NCBI GenBank assembly: GCA_964392365.1
Contig: CAYMPH010000003.1
Span: 290,499 to 354,498 of the forward strand
DNA from: CAYMPH01 sp964392365
GTDB lineage: Bacteria; Spirochaetota; UBA4802; UBA5550
Direction: 5' to 3'
DNA length: 64,000 nucleotides
The notes beneath the pieces were generated by a model. That model had not been told where the DNA came from. It was given only the letters and a program-made list of their open reading frames with translations, and did not search any database. Each line of letters opens with the position of its first letter. Position 1 is the first letter of the stretch. Of this stretch, positions 33,648 through 42,896 are shown piece after piece. The translations under genes and the position numbers were made by a program.

Positions 33648-36497
33648 ATGAAAATAACAGAACATTTCAATTCGATTAAAGTGAAACGCCCTATATTTAT
33701 TTTTTTTATTTCGTGGATAATATGCCTATTTATGATTGCGGCTATTGAGCCAGCAGGCACAAAGCTTTTCGGTAAAAAAATTCTTCCATCATGGGATGAC
33801 TATGTTCCATATGCTGTTAAAAATGCATTTACCAGGCTGACAACAAAACCAGCGGAAACGAAAAAGCAGACTTCAGGCGAAGTGAAGAAGAACAACCTTT
33901 ATGCAGGTGAAAACTTCAAGCATATTGAACATCTCTTCAAGAAATTATCCGACCTTGAAAGCAAAGGCGGCACAGTCCGTATCTTTCATACAGGTGACTC
34001 GCAGCTGATGGCTGAAAATTTTGCCGGAACATTAAAACGGAATTTTCAACGTGATTTCGGCGACGGCGGAAGGGGAATTGTAAATACCCGTCAGACAATT
34101 TATTCAAAATTAACAGGACATGAAAATTTAACCAGTGAAAATGATTTTTATCTGCGGGATGTTTATACATATCAGAATAATCCTGATTCCACCAATAAAG
34201 ACTATATGGGATTTACCGCCCAGTCCAGTGTTCCAAGAGACGCTTCTGCTTCAACAGTACACAAGGCTCCGGAGAATGTAGCTCCCTGGAAGTCTGTTGA
34301 TGTGTACGTAAGAGCTCCTATGAAACTGCAGGAATCTCCAGCAAAGTATGTGGTTAATATTGAATATAGCGGCACAAGTCAGACGAAAGAGATTGAGCTC
34401 AAAGAGGATAAATTCGGCAAAGTGCATTTTGACCTGCCGGGAGTGAAATCAGTCTCCATAAATTTTAAAGGAACTAAAAGTCCAATGCCTTTCGTGGACG
34501 GTATAAATTTTGAATCAGGCAGGGGCGTTGCTTATACAACATCAGTATGCACAGGTCATGAAATCACATGGCTTGGATGGATTCCTCAGAACCATCTTGC
34601 AGAAGGTTTTCAGGCCTATGGCCCTGATGTTGTATTGTATAATTTCGGAGCAAATGAAGCTTATCGCATACGCAATTTCAGTAATTACACCAGGGAAACA
34701 CTGATCAGGGAGATGAAAGATATATTAACCCGAATGAAAAAAAATCTGCCCAATACTGATATTATTCTTATAGGGTCAATGGAGGGTTTGATGAAAACTC
34801 CAAATGGCCTGATTACCATTAAAGAACAGCAGGAAGTGCGCGATATGCAGGTTCAGCTTGCTAAGGAACTCGGGTTGTGCTATTACGACTGGTATAATTC
34901 TGCAGGCGGCGAAGGCCACATGATGAAGTTCATTGAAGCTGGTCTTGCAACAAAAGATTATGTTCACCTTAGTAAAAAAGGTGCTGAATACATGGGAAAT
35001 ATTGTCTACAATGATATATATAATTCATACCAGGAATACCGGGGTCACCGGGAAAAAATTGTTAAGCAGGAAAAAGCAGCCATTGAAGAAAAGAAAGATG
35101 AGATCATAAAATTCAATTCAGCTTCATTCGCCTGGTTTTTTATTGCGGTTCTTTTTATATTGAACCTTATAGTCAAATTCCCGGCACTGCGGGTTTTCTT
35201 TCTGCTTGTGGCTTCATATCTCTTTTATGCTAGTGAAATGCTATGGCCTCTTGCTCTTATTTTTGTTTCAGCTGTACTTGATTACTCATGCGGTATTGCA
35301 ATTTCCTGGAAGAGAAGTATTGGTGAAAGAGGTACTGCTTTTCTGGTGTTATCTCTAATACTTAATTTAGGCGTTCTGTTTATGTTTAAATACTTTGATT
35401 TTGCTGCAGGAATCGCCAATACTTATATCGGAGCTCAAATTCCTTATTTGCATCTGGGGCTGCCCGTTGCAATTTCATTTTATACATTTGAAACCGTGTC
35501 ATACAGCATTGACGTGTGGAGAGGCGAGATACAACCTGAGAAAAACTTTTTTAAATTCGCCCTGTTCCTGAGTTTCTTTCCTCATCTTGCAGCAGGTCCG
35601 ATTGTTCGTGCGCGTCAGTTTCTTCCGGGTATTCAGAACGGCCGCCATTTTCAGGTAACATCAGAAAAGGTATCCCTGGGTGTTTTTCTTGTTTTATGCG
35701 GTCTTATGAAAAAAATGGGTGCGGATTATATTGCGGTAAATTTTATAGACCGTGTATTTGCAAGTCCGGATACATTCAGCTCTCTTGAAGTACTGGTTTC
35801 AATGTGGGGATACGGGGTTCAGATATATTGTGATTTTTCCGGATACTCTGATCTTGCCATAGGCAGTGCAATATTCCTCGGCTTTCAGCTTCCTGAAAAT
35901 TTCAGAAGGCCGTTCCAGGCAGTCTCCGTTACCGAATTCTGGAGCAGGTGGCATATTACTCTAAGCACATGGTTCAGGGATTATGTATATATCAGCCTCG
36001 GCGGAAATAAAAGATGGATTTATTTCAATCTCATAGCAACCATGGTTCTTTGCGGTATATGGCATGGAGCAGGCATTCAGTATGTGTTATTCGGTTTTTA
36101 TTATGGGCTATTTCTTAGCATTGAACGCGCAACAGGTTATTCCAAATTAGAGAACAAATCAAAATCCATTCGCTGGCTGAGAATTATTATTACATTTCAG
36201 ATAATGACAATCGGATGGACGATATTCCGAAGCAGATCCTGGGGGGAATTTGTAGCCATGTTTAAACAACTTTCAACCCTGACAACTAGTGTATCAAATA
36301 TTGCTCCAACAGTTATAATTCCAATGCTTGTATTTTTTATCTGGCACCTGACTCCGCTTGCGTGGAAGGAGAAATTAAAGGAAATATTCCATAACTCAGG
36401 GCCTCTGCTGCAGGGCGGTTTCGCATCACTGGTTACTATATTTTTATATAATATTGCAATTTCTGATGTTATTCCATTTATTTATTTCAGATTTTAA
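33648..36497 (+). CDS. SGNH hydrolase-MBOAT fusion O-acyltransferase, copy 1
   Basis: A 949-residue membrane protein. A single N-terminal helix (about 17-35) leads to an extracytoplasmic SGNH hydrolase domain (about 85-455) with S118 in HTGDSQL, NFGANEA as the Asn block, and D437/H440 in KDYVHLS. The C-terminal half (about 485-949) is an MBOAT transporter/acyltransferase like AlgI, with AGPIVRARQFLPG and the two conserved histidines H769 (FWSRWHITLSTWFRDYVYIS) and H806 (GIWHGAG). The likely role is moving acyl groups across the membrane and placing them on an extracellular glycan; the target is unknown. Having carrier and transferase in one chain replaces the separate AlgI and AlgJ/X proteins. 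The ribosome-binding site is weak. Confidence 0.9.
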   Translation: MKITEHFNSIKVKRPIFIFFISWIICLFMIAAIEPAGTKLFGKKILPSWDDYVPYAVKNAFTRLTTKPAETKKQTSGEVKKNNLYAGENFKHIEHLFKKLSDLESKGGTVRIFHTGDSQLMAENFAGTLKRNFQRDFGDGGRGIVNTRQTIYSKLTGHENLTSENDFYLRDVYTYQNNPDSTNKDYMGFTAQSSVPRDASASTVHKAPENVAPWKSVDVYVRAPMKLQESPAKYVVNIEYSGTSQTKEIELKEDKFGKVHFDLPGVKSVSINFKGTKSPMPFVDGINFESGRGVAYTTSVCTGHEITWLGWIPQNHLAEGFQAYGPDVVLYNFGANEAYRIRNFSNYTRETLIREMKDILTRMKKNLPNTDIILIGSMEGLMKTPNGLITIKEQQEVRDMQVQLAKELGLCYYDWYNSAGGEGHMMKFIEAGLATKDYVHLSKKGAEYMGNIVYNDIYNSYQEYRGHREKIVKQEKAAIEEKKDEIIKFNSASFAWFFIAVLFILNLIVKFPALRVFFLLVASYLFYASEMLWPLALIFVSAVLDYSCGIAISWKRSIGERGTAFLVLSLILNLGVLFMFKYFDFAAGIANTYIGAQIPYLHLGLPVAISFYTFETVSYSIDVWRGEIQPEKNFFKFALFLSFFPHLAAGPIVRARQFLPGIQNGRHFQVTSEKVSLGVFLVLCGLMKKMGADYIAVNFIDRVFASPDTFSSLEVLVSMWGYGVQIYCDFSGYSDLAIGSAIFLGFQLPENFRRPFQAVSVTEFWSRWHITLSTWFRDYVYISLGGNKRWIYFNLIATMVLCGIWHGAGIQYVLFGFYYGLFLSIERATGYSKLENKSKSIRWLRIIITFQIMTIGWTIFRSRSWGEFVAMFKQLSTLTTSVSNIAPTVIIPMLVFFIWHLTPLAWKEKLKEIFHNSGPLLQGGFASLVTIFLYNIAISDVIPFIYFRF

Positions 36498-36550
36498 TAA
36501 CTGGGATAGATGAATTTATTAATTATCCCTTCATTTTTGGTGTAAGAAAA

Positions 36551-36630
36551 GGGGATAGGGAGATGGAAGAGATAATGAGATAATTAATAAACATCTCATC
36601 ATCTCTCCTTTTTTTTATCTCCCTATCTCC
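36551..36630. repeat. Inverted-repeat element, copy 1
   Basis: GGGGATAGGGAGAT at the left and ATCTCCCTATCTCC at the right are complementary at 13 of 14 positions, with AGAGATAATGAGAT and ATCTCATCATCTCT continuing the pairing inward. The same layout recurs at 58005-58080. It lies between the two tandem acyltransferase genes. Confidence 0.7.
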
Positions 36631-36695
36631 TGAATCTTTTATTATTTATAGATAATTGCTGTAATTCAATTATAAAGGAATATAAAAAACAAAAT

Positions 36696-39527
36696 ATGAA
36701 ACAAACTGAAACAACAAATCCCGGGAAAAAGAAACATGCATTGTTTCTTTTTATTGCCGCCTGGATAACATGCCTTCTGGTCATTGCGGCATTTGAACCG
36801 GTAAGCACTGGTTATTTCGGCCGTAAAATTCTTCCATCCTGGGACGATTATATTCCTTTCCAGGTAAAAAAAATTGCAGGCAGCCTGACAGTTCAGCCGG
36901 TTGAAAAATCAACTGCAGTTAAGAATAATCTCTATACCGGAGATAATTATAAGCACCTTGAAAAATTTTTCAAAAAATTATCAGACCTCGAGAAAAAAGG
37001 CGGAACAGTCCGCATCTATCATACCGGAGACTCCCAGATTGCCAGAGACAATCTTACAGGCAGGCTTAAAAGGAATTTTCAGAAAGATTTCGGAGACGGT
37101 GGCAGGGGCATCGTCAATCCCAGGCACACGGAATACACTCGTCTGACGGACCATGTAAACCCGACGCCTGACAGCGAATTTATACTTCGCGACGTCTACT
37201 GCTATCCCACCAGATCGGATGCAGCACCTGAACTCGGGTTTATCGGCTCATCAAGCATACCAAGGAGTCCAATGTCATCAACAGTGCATAAGGCTCCGGA
37301 AAACGGGGCGCCATGGAAGTCAGTGGATATATATCTGCGATCGCCTTTGAAACTCATGGAGGCAACAGCAAAATATATTGTGAATATTGAATATAACGGA
37401 ACAAAGCAGACTAAAGAGATTGAGCTCGGCGCTGATAAAACCGGTAAATTGCATTTTGATGTTCCTGATGTAAAAACCATTTCAATGAATTTAAACGGAA
37501 CAAAAGGCCTGATGCCTTATGTAGATGGAATTAATTTTGAATCAGGCAAAGGCGTGGCTTATACCACATCAGTCTGCACGGGATATGAAATCACCTGGCT
37601 TGGATGGATTCCTCCAAGACATCTTGAAGAAGGTATGGTTGCTTACGGACCTGATCTTCTTCTGTATAACTTCGGCGGAAATGAAGCCTCGCGTCTTCTT
37701 AATTTTGACAACTACAATCGAGACATCCTGATACGGGACACAAAAGATTTTTTAATGCGGATGAAAAAACACAATCCCGATGCTGATATTATTCTTGTGG
37801 CGCCATTGGAGTTTCTTCTTAAAAACCGGATTGGTGTGCGTGAAGTTTTTAAACAGCAGCAGGAAGTCAGAGATATCTTTCACCAGATTGCAAAGGAACT
37901 CGGTCTGGGGTATTACGATATGTATACCGCTGCTGGAGGCGAAGGTCATCTGCTGCGTTTTCTGGATGCGGGTCTTGCAACAACAGACTATGTTCATCTG
38001 AGCCTTAAAGGCGCAGATCACATGGGGGATATTTTTTACAAGGAAATAATGGACACATATAAAGGTTATCAGAAATACAGTGAAAAAATTGCCAAACAGA
38101 ACCTAGCTCTTATGCAGGAGAAAAAAGATAGAATAATAAATTTTGATTCAGCGTCATTTGCCTGGTTTTTTATTGCTGTATTGATTTTTTTAAATTTTAT
38201 TGTGCGTATCCCTGCTTTGAAAATATTCATACTTCTTGCAGCTTCATACGGTTTTTTTGCAGGCGGCTTGGTCTGGCCGCTTGTGCTTATTTTTGTATCA
38301 GTTATGCTGAATTATTTCTGGGGTGTTGCTATCACCTGGCAGAAAAGCCTAGGAGAAAACGGCACGCGTCTGCTTGCATTATCTGTTATTTTAAATGTAA
38401 GCGCACTTTTTGTATTCAGATATTTTGATTTTACATCACAGATCGCCAATACCTATATCGGCACCCATTTACCGGTTTTATATATGGCGCTTCCTGTTGC
38501 TGTATCTTTCTATACACTTGAAGCTATTTCATATTGCATTGATGTCTGGAGAGGGGATATCCGGGCTGAGACAAGCTTTTTCAAATTTGCGCTGTTTTTA
38601 AGCTTTTTTCCGAATATTGCAGCAGGCCCCATTGTGCGAGCCAGACAGTTTTTAACGGACCTGAAAGACGGCCGCCATTTTGAAGTAACATCTGAAAAGG
38701 TATCTCTTGGGGTATTTCTTATTATATGCGGACTCATTAAAAAAATTGGCGCAGATTATCTGGCGTTTAATTTTGTTGATAAAGTTTTTGCTAATCCAGC
38801 TTTGTTCAGCTCAGTTGAAATTTTAACAGGACTATATGGATACGGCATGCATCTGTACTGTACTTTCTCCGGTTATGCTGATATTGCCGTAGGCTGTGCA
38901 ATGCTCCTTGGTTTTCAGCTTCCTGAAAATTTTATGAGGCCGTTTCAGTCTTCATCCATAACAGATTTCTGCAGCAGATGGTTTATTACTGTGAATGCCT
39001 GGTTCCGTGATTATGTATATATCAGTTTCGGAGGCAGTAAAAAAAGGGTGTATTTCAATCTCATGGCAGCTGCAGTTTTCTGTGGTATTTGGTATAGTGC
39101 AGAAATTAAATTTATTGCACTTGGCTTATTCTTCGGAACTTTTCTTGTTATTGAAAGAGCATCAGGTTTTTTAAAACGTGAAATCAAAACAGGATTTGTC
39201 CGCTTTATAAGAATTTTTATTACTCTTCAGATATTAATTTTTGGATTCATGATATTCAGACTAAAATCCTGGGCGGATTTTACTGCTTTGAAATCGCAGC
39301 TTTTTACTATGACAACAGGTGTATCAAATATTGGATTAACAATTATAATTCCAGTTGTTTTATTCTATATCTGGCATATGTCTCCAATCAGCCTGAAAGA
39401 TAAATTAAAGAAAGTATTCAATGATGCAGGCCCTCTGCTTCAGGGCGGATTTGCAGCTCTTATTACAGTTTTTCTTTATAATATCGCCATTGCAGATTTC
39501 ATGCCGTTTATTTATTTGAGATTTTAA
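36696..39527 (+). CDS. SGNH-MBOAT fusion, copy 2, lacking both MBOAT histidines
   Basis: A 943-residue paralogue of the preceding gene, alignable along its whole length with few gaps. The SGNH half looks intact: S113 in HTGDSQI, NFGGNEASR, D431/H434 in TDYVHLS. In the MBOAT half both conserved histidines are replaced: F763 in FCSRWFITVNAWFRDYVYIS (copy 1 has RWHITLS) and Y800 in GIWYSAE (copy 1 has WHGAG). The rest of the membrane domain, including AGPIVRARQFL, is conserved and the frame is unbroken, so the gene is under selection or very recently changed. It may be an inactive partner of copy 1, or a hydrolase/transferase that takes acyl groups delivered by copy 1. Confidence 0.88.
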   Translation: MKQTETTNPGKKKHALFLFIAAWITCLLVIAAFEPVSTGYFGRKILPSWDDYIPFQVKKIAGSLTVQPVEKSTAVKNNLYTGDNYKHLEKFFKKLSDLEKKGGTVRIYHTGDSQIARDNLTGRLKRNFQKDFGDGGRGIVNPRHTEYTRLTDHVNPTPDSEFILRDVYCYPTRSDAAPELGFIGSSSIPRSPMSSTVHKAPENGAPWKSVDIYLRSPLKLMEATAKYIVNIEYNGTKQTKEIELGADKTGKLHFDVPDVKTISMNLNGTKGLMPYVDGINFESGKGVAYTTSVCTGYEITWLGWIPPRHLEEGMVAYGPDLLLYNFGGNEASRLLNFDNYNRDILIRDTKDFLMRMKKHNPDADIILVAPLEFLLKNRIGVREVFKQQQEVRDIFHQIAKELGLGYYDMYTAAGGEGHLLRFLDAGLATTDYVHLSLKGADHMGDIFYKEIMDTYKGYQKYSEKIAKQNLALMQEKKDRIINFDSASFAWFFIAVLIFLNFIVRIPALKIFILLAASYGFFAGGLVWPLVLIFVSVMLNYFWGVAITWQKSLGENGTRLLALSVILNVSALFVFRYFDFTSQIANTYIGTHLPVLYMALPVAVSFYTLEAISYCIDVWRGDIRAETSFFKFALFLSFFPNIAAGPIVRARQFLTDLKDGRHFEVTSEKVSLGVFLIICGLIKKIGADYLAFNFVDKVFANPALFSSVEILTGLYGYGMHLYCTFSGYADIAVGCAMLLGFQLPENFMRPFQSSSITDFCSRWFITVNAWFRDYVYISFGGSKKRVYFNLMAAAVFCGIWYSAEIKFIALGLFFGTFLVIERASGFLKREIKTGFVRFIRIFITLQILIFGFMIFRLKSWADFTALKSQLFTMTTGVSNIGLTIIIPVVLFYIWHMSPISLKDKLKKVFNDAGPLLQGGFAALITVFLYNIAIADFMPFIYLRF

Positions 39528-39536
39528 TTGATAGAT

Positions 39537-39616
39537 AGCCGGTATTACAGCTGATTACAGAAACACCGGCTGAATTTAAAAACTGCCGGAAGCTGCAAAG
39601 AAAAAACAGCTTCCGG
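39537..39616. terminator. Two hairpins between convergent genes
   Basis: AGCCGGT (39537-39543) pairs with ACCGGCT (39565-39571), and CCGGAAGCTG (39586-39595) pairs perfectly with CAGCTTCCGG (39607-39616). They lie between the acyltransferase (+) and the methyltransferase (-). T tracts are absent, so termination is presumed from position. Confidence 0.45.
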
Positions 39617-39645
39617 AGTGCTGATGAAAAACATATGATGTGTTT

Positions 39646-40260
39646 TTAAAACAGGAAGGGCAAATACCGTTTTGTTCTTTTGAAATATTCAAGAAACAGA
39701 TTTTCATACTGACGTTCAAGATATTCCTCCTCGCATCTAACCTGGAATTCCATCATTAGAAAAAATGCAAGAATCCAGAATGAAAAAAGAACTGTAGGGT
39801 TTATGATCCAGACTCCGGCACAAAGTATAAAAAGGCCTGTATATGTAGGATTTCTGATATAATTGTAAATCCCGATTGTAATAAGCCCGGGCTTTGCAGA
39901 CTCGTCTATTCCAACTCTCCATGATTTTCCGATCGTGACCTGTGCCACTCTGCAGAGAATAAGACCGGACAATCCTATAATGAAACCTGATAAATCGATC
40001 ATAAAGTAATTTAAATTAATCATAGGAGCAGTTAAAACAGTTTGACCGTAAAATAAAATGTGAGCAGCTATTATCAGAGCTATTGATGCTGTCATGATTT
40101 TCTCAAGAGAACTGAAATACTTTTGTATTGGCTTTTCTGCTTTATAGATTACATTGGCATCGACTCCATCTGACTTCAGAAGCTCTTTACGTTTGATGTA
40201 CCATAATATTAAATATCCCAGAAACAGCAGAACAGTAAAAATACCTTTTTGGATTTGCAT
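39646..40260 (-). CDS. Isoprenylcysteine/phospholipid methyltransferase-like membrane protein
   Basis: A 204-residue integral membrane protein with about five helices. The C-terminal part carries the family signature GIYNYIRNPTYTGLFI (about 131-146) and ECEEEYL-type ending RCEEEYLERQYENLFLEYF (about 174-192), which forms the S-adenosylmethionine pocket in ICMT and PEMT proteins. Bacterial members methylate lipids or small molecules, seldom isoprenylcysteine; the substrate is unknown. AAGGAG is 7 bases before the ATG. A Fur-family gene lies 100 bases upstream on the same strand. Confidence 0.82.
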   Translation of the reverse strand: MQIQKGIFTVLLFLGYLILWYIKRKELLKSDGVDANVIYKAEKPIQKYFSSLEKIMTASIALIIAAHILFYGQTVLTAPMINLNYFMIDLSGFIIGLSGLILCRVAQVTIGKSWRVGIDESAKPGLITIGIYNYIRNPTYTGLFILCAGVWIINPTVLFSFWILAFFLMMEFQVRCEEEYLERQYENLFLEYFKRTKRYLPFLF

Positions 40261-40360
40261 GTAGGCACTCCTTGGTTAGAATTTTTTATGATAATCTGAA
40301 TAACAGTTGATTACCATTTATATAATTATAACCGAAAATGAAATGCAATGGAATTGCAAA

Positions 40361-40792
40361 TCAGCTTTTTTTAGCAAGGCAATCACTGCAGATACCTTTT
40401 ATTATAACCTCAATTTTATTTATTCTATATTTGTCTGCAGATTTTGTTTTTACAAATTCATATGGGAAATCCTCGGTGCAATCAACTTTTTTGCAGGATT
40501 CACAGTAAAAATGCGGATGGTAATCCACGTGCTGTTCAGGAGAGCAGGAGTCTGAACATAAAGCGTATATAGTTCCCCTGTTAACCATGTCAATAGTATG
40601 GACTATGCCGTGTTTAACGAAAGTCTGCAGGGTTCTATATATAGTTATTCTGTCAGAATCGATAAGAATGCGTTCCATTTCATTCAGGCTGACACCATCC
40701 CCATGAATTGTCATCTGCTCAAGAACCAGCATCCGCATGGGTGTAGGCTTGATTTTATGATTTTCAAGAATGCTTATTATCTTATCTATCAT
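40361..40792 (-). CDS. Fur-family metalloregulator
   Basis: A 143-residue metal-responsive repressor. Residues about 1-85 form the winged helix (KIKPTPMRMLVLEQM, and DRITIYRTLQTFVKHGIVHTI as the recognition region). The dimer domain has HVDYHPHFYCESCKKVDC, with the regulatory His residues, and the structural zinc site CESC...CSDC (Cys pairs near 98-101 and 137-140). Fur, Zur and PerR cannot be told apart with confidence; the short N-terminus and lack of a His-rich tail do not settle it. No transporter or peroxidase gene is adjacent to reveal its regulon. Confidence 0.88.
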   Translation of the reverse strand: MIDKIISILENHKIKPTPMRMLVLEQMTIHGDGVSLNEMERILIDSDRITIYRTLQTFVKHGIVHTIDMVNRGTIYALCSDSCSPEQHVDYHPHFYCESCKKVDCTEDFPYEFVKTKSADKYRINKIEVIIKGICSDCLAKKS

Positions 40793-40868
40793 TTTACTTT
40801 TTTAAATTTAAATTTTTCCCGGGAATATAATTATATCTGATTTAAATTGTTAATATAAAATCTTCTTC

Positions 40869-41606
40869 CTATTTCGTTTCCTTTAGTATTTTATATTCAG
40901 TAATAATCAGATTACCTCTGGTAAATTTTGCGAGAATATAAAATTTTCCTCCTCCGGTTTGAGTATTGAAATCTATATCCAGCCGGACTGAACCCGTTTT
41001 ATTTTTCTCATCAATTTTAACTGATATTACCTGCTGCATCCCGTAATCGCTGTCTGTAAGCCTGAAAAAATACGGAAATTTTAAATCCTCATCCATATAT
41101 GTATGGATTTTTTCTGTTTTAAAAAAAAGTGCAGTATCTCCGCCTTCTTCTGCAAAAAATGGAATGGCATGTATGATTGAACCAGAAAGACCTTTATCAT
41201 CTGAAACAGGGTAGGCATCTTCAACTGCAATCCCGAACAGATATGATTTACCGCCTATTTTATATGGATTATAAAAAACAGATGCGCTTCCTTCTGCTGC
41301 AAATCTGTCGCCGTTCATCTGATAAAGGAATTTCCCGTATATCCAACCTTTCTTCCCATTTTTAAGAACTGCTTCATACCAGAAAAAACCGAAATTATCA
41401 CCCGGCAGAAATTTATCTCTTTCTTTAGTTTTATTTACAACCTGGACCAACCTTCCTGAGTTGAGTTCCATTATGCCTGCAGATTTAGCTGATGGCCTGC
41501 TTCTGAGTATAACCCTGTCTCCTGTAACGACCCAGCTGTCACCGTCAAAAGCAAAGATCAGAACAGGCTGCATAATCAAAAATATCAAAAGAATCATTTT
41601 TTTCAT
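40869..41606 (-). CDS. Exported bacterial SH3-domain protein
   Basis: A 245-residue periplasmic or surface protein. The signal peptide MKKMILLIFLIMQPVLIFA is followed by an SH3b domain at about 23-95 (VTGDRVILRSRPSAKSAG, and GFFWYEAVLKNGKKGWIYGKFL), the fold that often binds peptidoglycan. The remainder is beta-rich and unrecognised. I start at ATG 41606 because GGAGGTGA lies just before it; the upstream in-frame ATG at 41621 is inside that same ribosome-binding site. It is divergent from the exported protein at 41750 and the two appear to share an inverted-repeat promoter region. Confidence 0.75.
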   Translation of the reverse strand: MKKMILLIFLIMQPVLIFAFDGDSWVVTGDRVILRSRPSAKSAGIMELNSGRLVQVVNKTKERDKFLPGDNFGFFWYEAVLKNGKKGWIYGKFLYQMNGDRFAAEGSASVFYNPYKIGGKSYLFGIAVEDAYPVSDDKGLSGSIIHAIPFFAEEGGDTALFFKTEKIHTYMDEDLKFPYFFRLTDSDYGMQQVISVKIDEKNKTGSVRLDIDFNTQTGGGKFYILAKFTRGNLIITEYKILKETK

Positions 41607-41647
41607 ATCAATCACCTCCATGCTTTAAAATTTTTAAATATTCTGTT

Positions 41648-41698
41648 TTGTCAAGATTTTTAGTTTCTTGACAATTTATAGAAAGCATTTGTTATAAA
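41648..41698. promoter_or_regulatory. Divergent promoter with inverted -35 boxes
   Basis: TTGTCAAG (41648-41655) and CTTGACAA (41667-41674) are exact reverse complements, so each arm supplies a TTGACA box pointing outward. For the + gene, TATAAA at 41693-41698 lies 19 bases on (18 if read as TTATAA). The minus-strand -10 box is poor. The symmetric arms could also be an operator shared by both genes. Confidence 0.55.
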
Positions 41699-41749
41699 GA
41701 TAATTTACCAGGTAATGATTTAATGAAATGCTGTTTCAGGAGATTTAAA

Positions 41750-42895
41750 ATGAGAATATTGATTCTGCTGATTATTATTTTTAATATTTCGGCTGCTGCA
41801 TTTGCAGAGGATTTTTCTCTTGGTGATATTGTTTATCCGGTTTCAGTTAAGGGGAATAAATACGATATAGCTGAAGGCATTCTTGATGATGAAAGAACGG
41901 TTGCTGCCTCCGGTATTGAATTTACTTTGAAAAAAGGCAGTGAAATTAAAATTAATACACGCGGTAAATATATTGAATCAGCAATTCTTGCAAAGGATGC
42001 AGAAGTCGTATCCGGAGAAAATAAACTGTATGCTAAGGCTGATACGCGGGTATTTTTTTATTACCGGAAACATTATAAAACAAAAAAAATAACTCATGTC
42101 CTCAAAGGCATGAATTTTATTAAGAATCAGAAAATTAAAATTTTCGGGAAGGAATTATTATGCAAGGCGGGAGTCTCAGAACATTTCGCTGATATATCTT
42201 TTGATTCTAAGCTTATTCCTGTGAGTTTTACTCTTGCTGAAGATTTTAAAATTAAAATTAACGGAACTGATTATACATTCAGAGCAGACAGCAAGCTTGA
42301 TTTATTTGAAAGCGTAAATAAAACTGAAAATTTTATCCGCAGCGGAAATATAAGAAATCCTGTTACAGTCAAGGTTGGAGAAAATCAGATAACAATTGGA
42401 GCTACTGATCCTGCGAAACTGCCGATTTCGGATGTTACATTTAACAGAAAAGGCGAAATCGCTGTTGCAAGGGTTACCGGCAGCAGTGATCTGAAAATCG
42501 GAGATATAATGTATAAATATCAGAGTAAATCCACCATATTTTTCAATGATGACGGAACTGTCAAGTGCGCTGACTGGCTTATACCAGGTGATTACAAAAT
42601 TGAAAATCAGACTATTGTATGTGAAGCTGAAAACGGTTTCTGTTTTGATAAAAACGGGAAAGTTATTTCTTTGGGCACACATAACAGCTACGATCCGTGG
42701 ACGCTGACATATTTTAATCAGAAAATTACTATCAGGGGAGGATCGCATATTAAGCTGTATGACGGGGAAAAAATAAAATCTATAACACCGGATAAACGCG
42801 GAGCTGAAATAATGATATCAGGCAAAAAAACTGAAGTTCCCGGAAACAAAACCATCTTTTTCGATTTAGAGGGAAACTTCATTGAAGTAAAATAA
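41750..42895 (+). CDS. Exported protein of unknown function
   Basis: A 381-residue protein with the clear signal peptide MRILILLIIIFNISAAAFA. I start at ATG 41750 because CAGGAG lies about 9 bases upstream; the frame also opens at 41723 without one. The mature part is rich in short beta strands with recurring units such as KIKINGTDYTFRADSKLDLF, KIFGKELLCKAG and KIGDIMYKYQSKSTIFFNDDG, which look like degenerate repeats of about 50-60 residues. I recognise no family. One base separates its stop from the aminotransferase ATG, so they are co-transcribed, although no functional link is evident. Confidence 0.7.
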   Translation: MRILILLIIIFNISAAAFAEDFSLGDIVYPVSVKGNKYDIAEGILDDERTVAASGIEFTLKKGSEIKINTRGKYIESAILAKDAEVVSGENKLYAKADTRVFFYYRKHYKTKKITHVLKGMNFIKNQKIKIFGKELLCKAGVSEHFADISFDSKLIPVSFTLAEDFKIKINGTDYTFRADSKLDLFESVNKTENFIRSGNIRNPVTVKVGENQITIGATDPAKLPISDVTFNRKGEIAVARVTGSSDLKIGDIMYKYQSKSTIFFNDDGTVKCADWLIPGDYKIENQTIVCEAENGFCFDKNGKVISLGTHNSYDPWTLTYFNQKITIRGGSHIKLYDGEKIKSITPDKRGAEIMISGKKTEVPGNKTIFFDLEGNFIEVK

Positions 42896-42896
42896 T

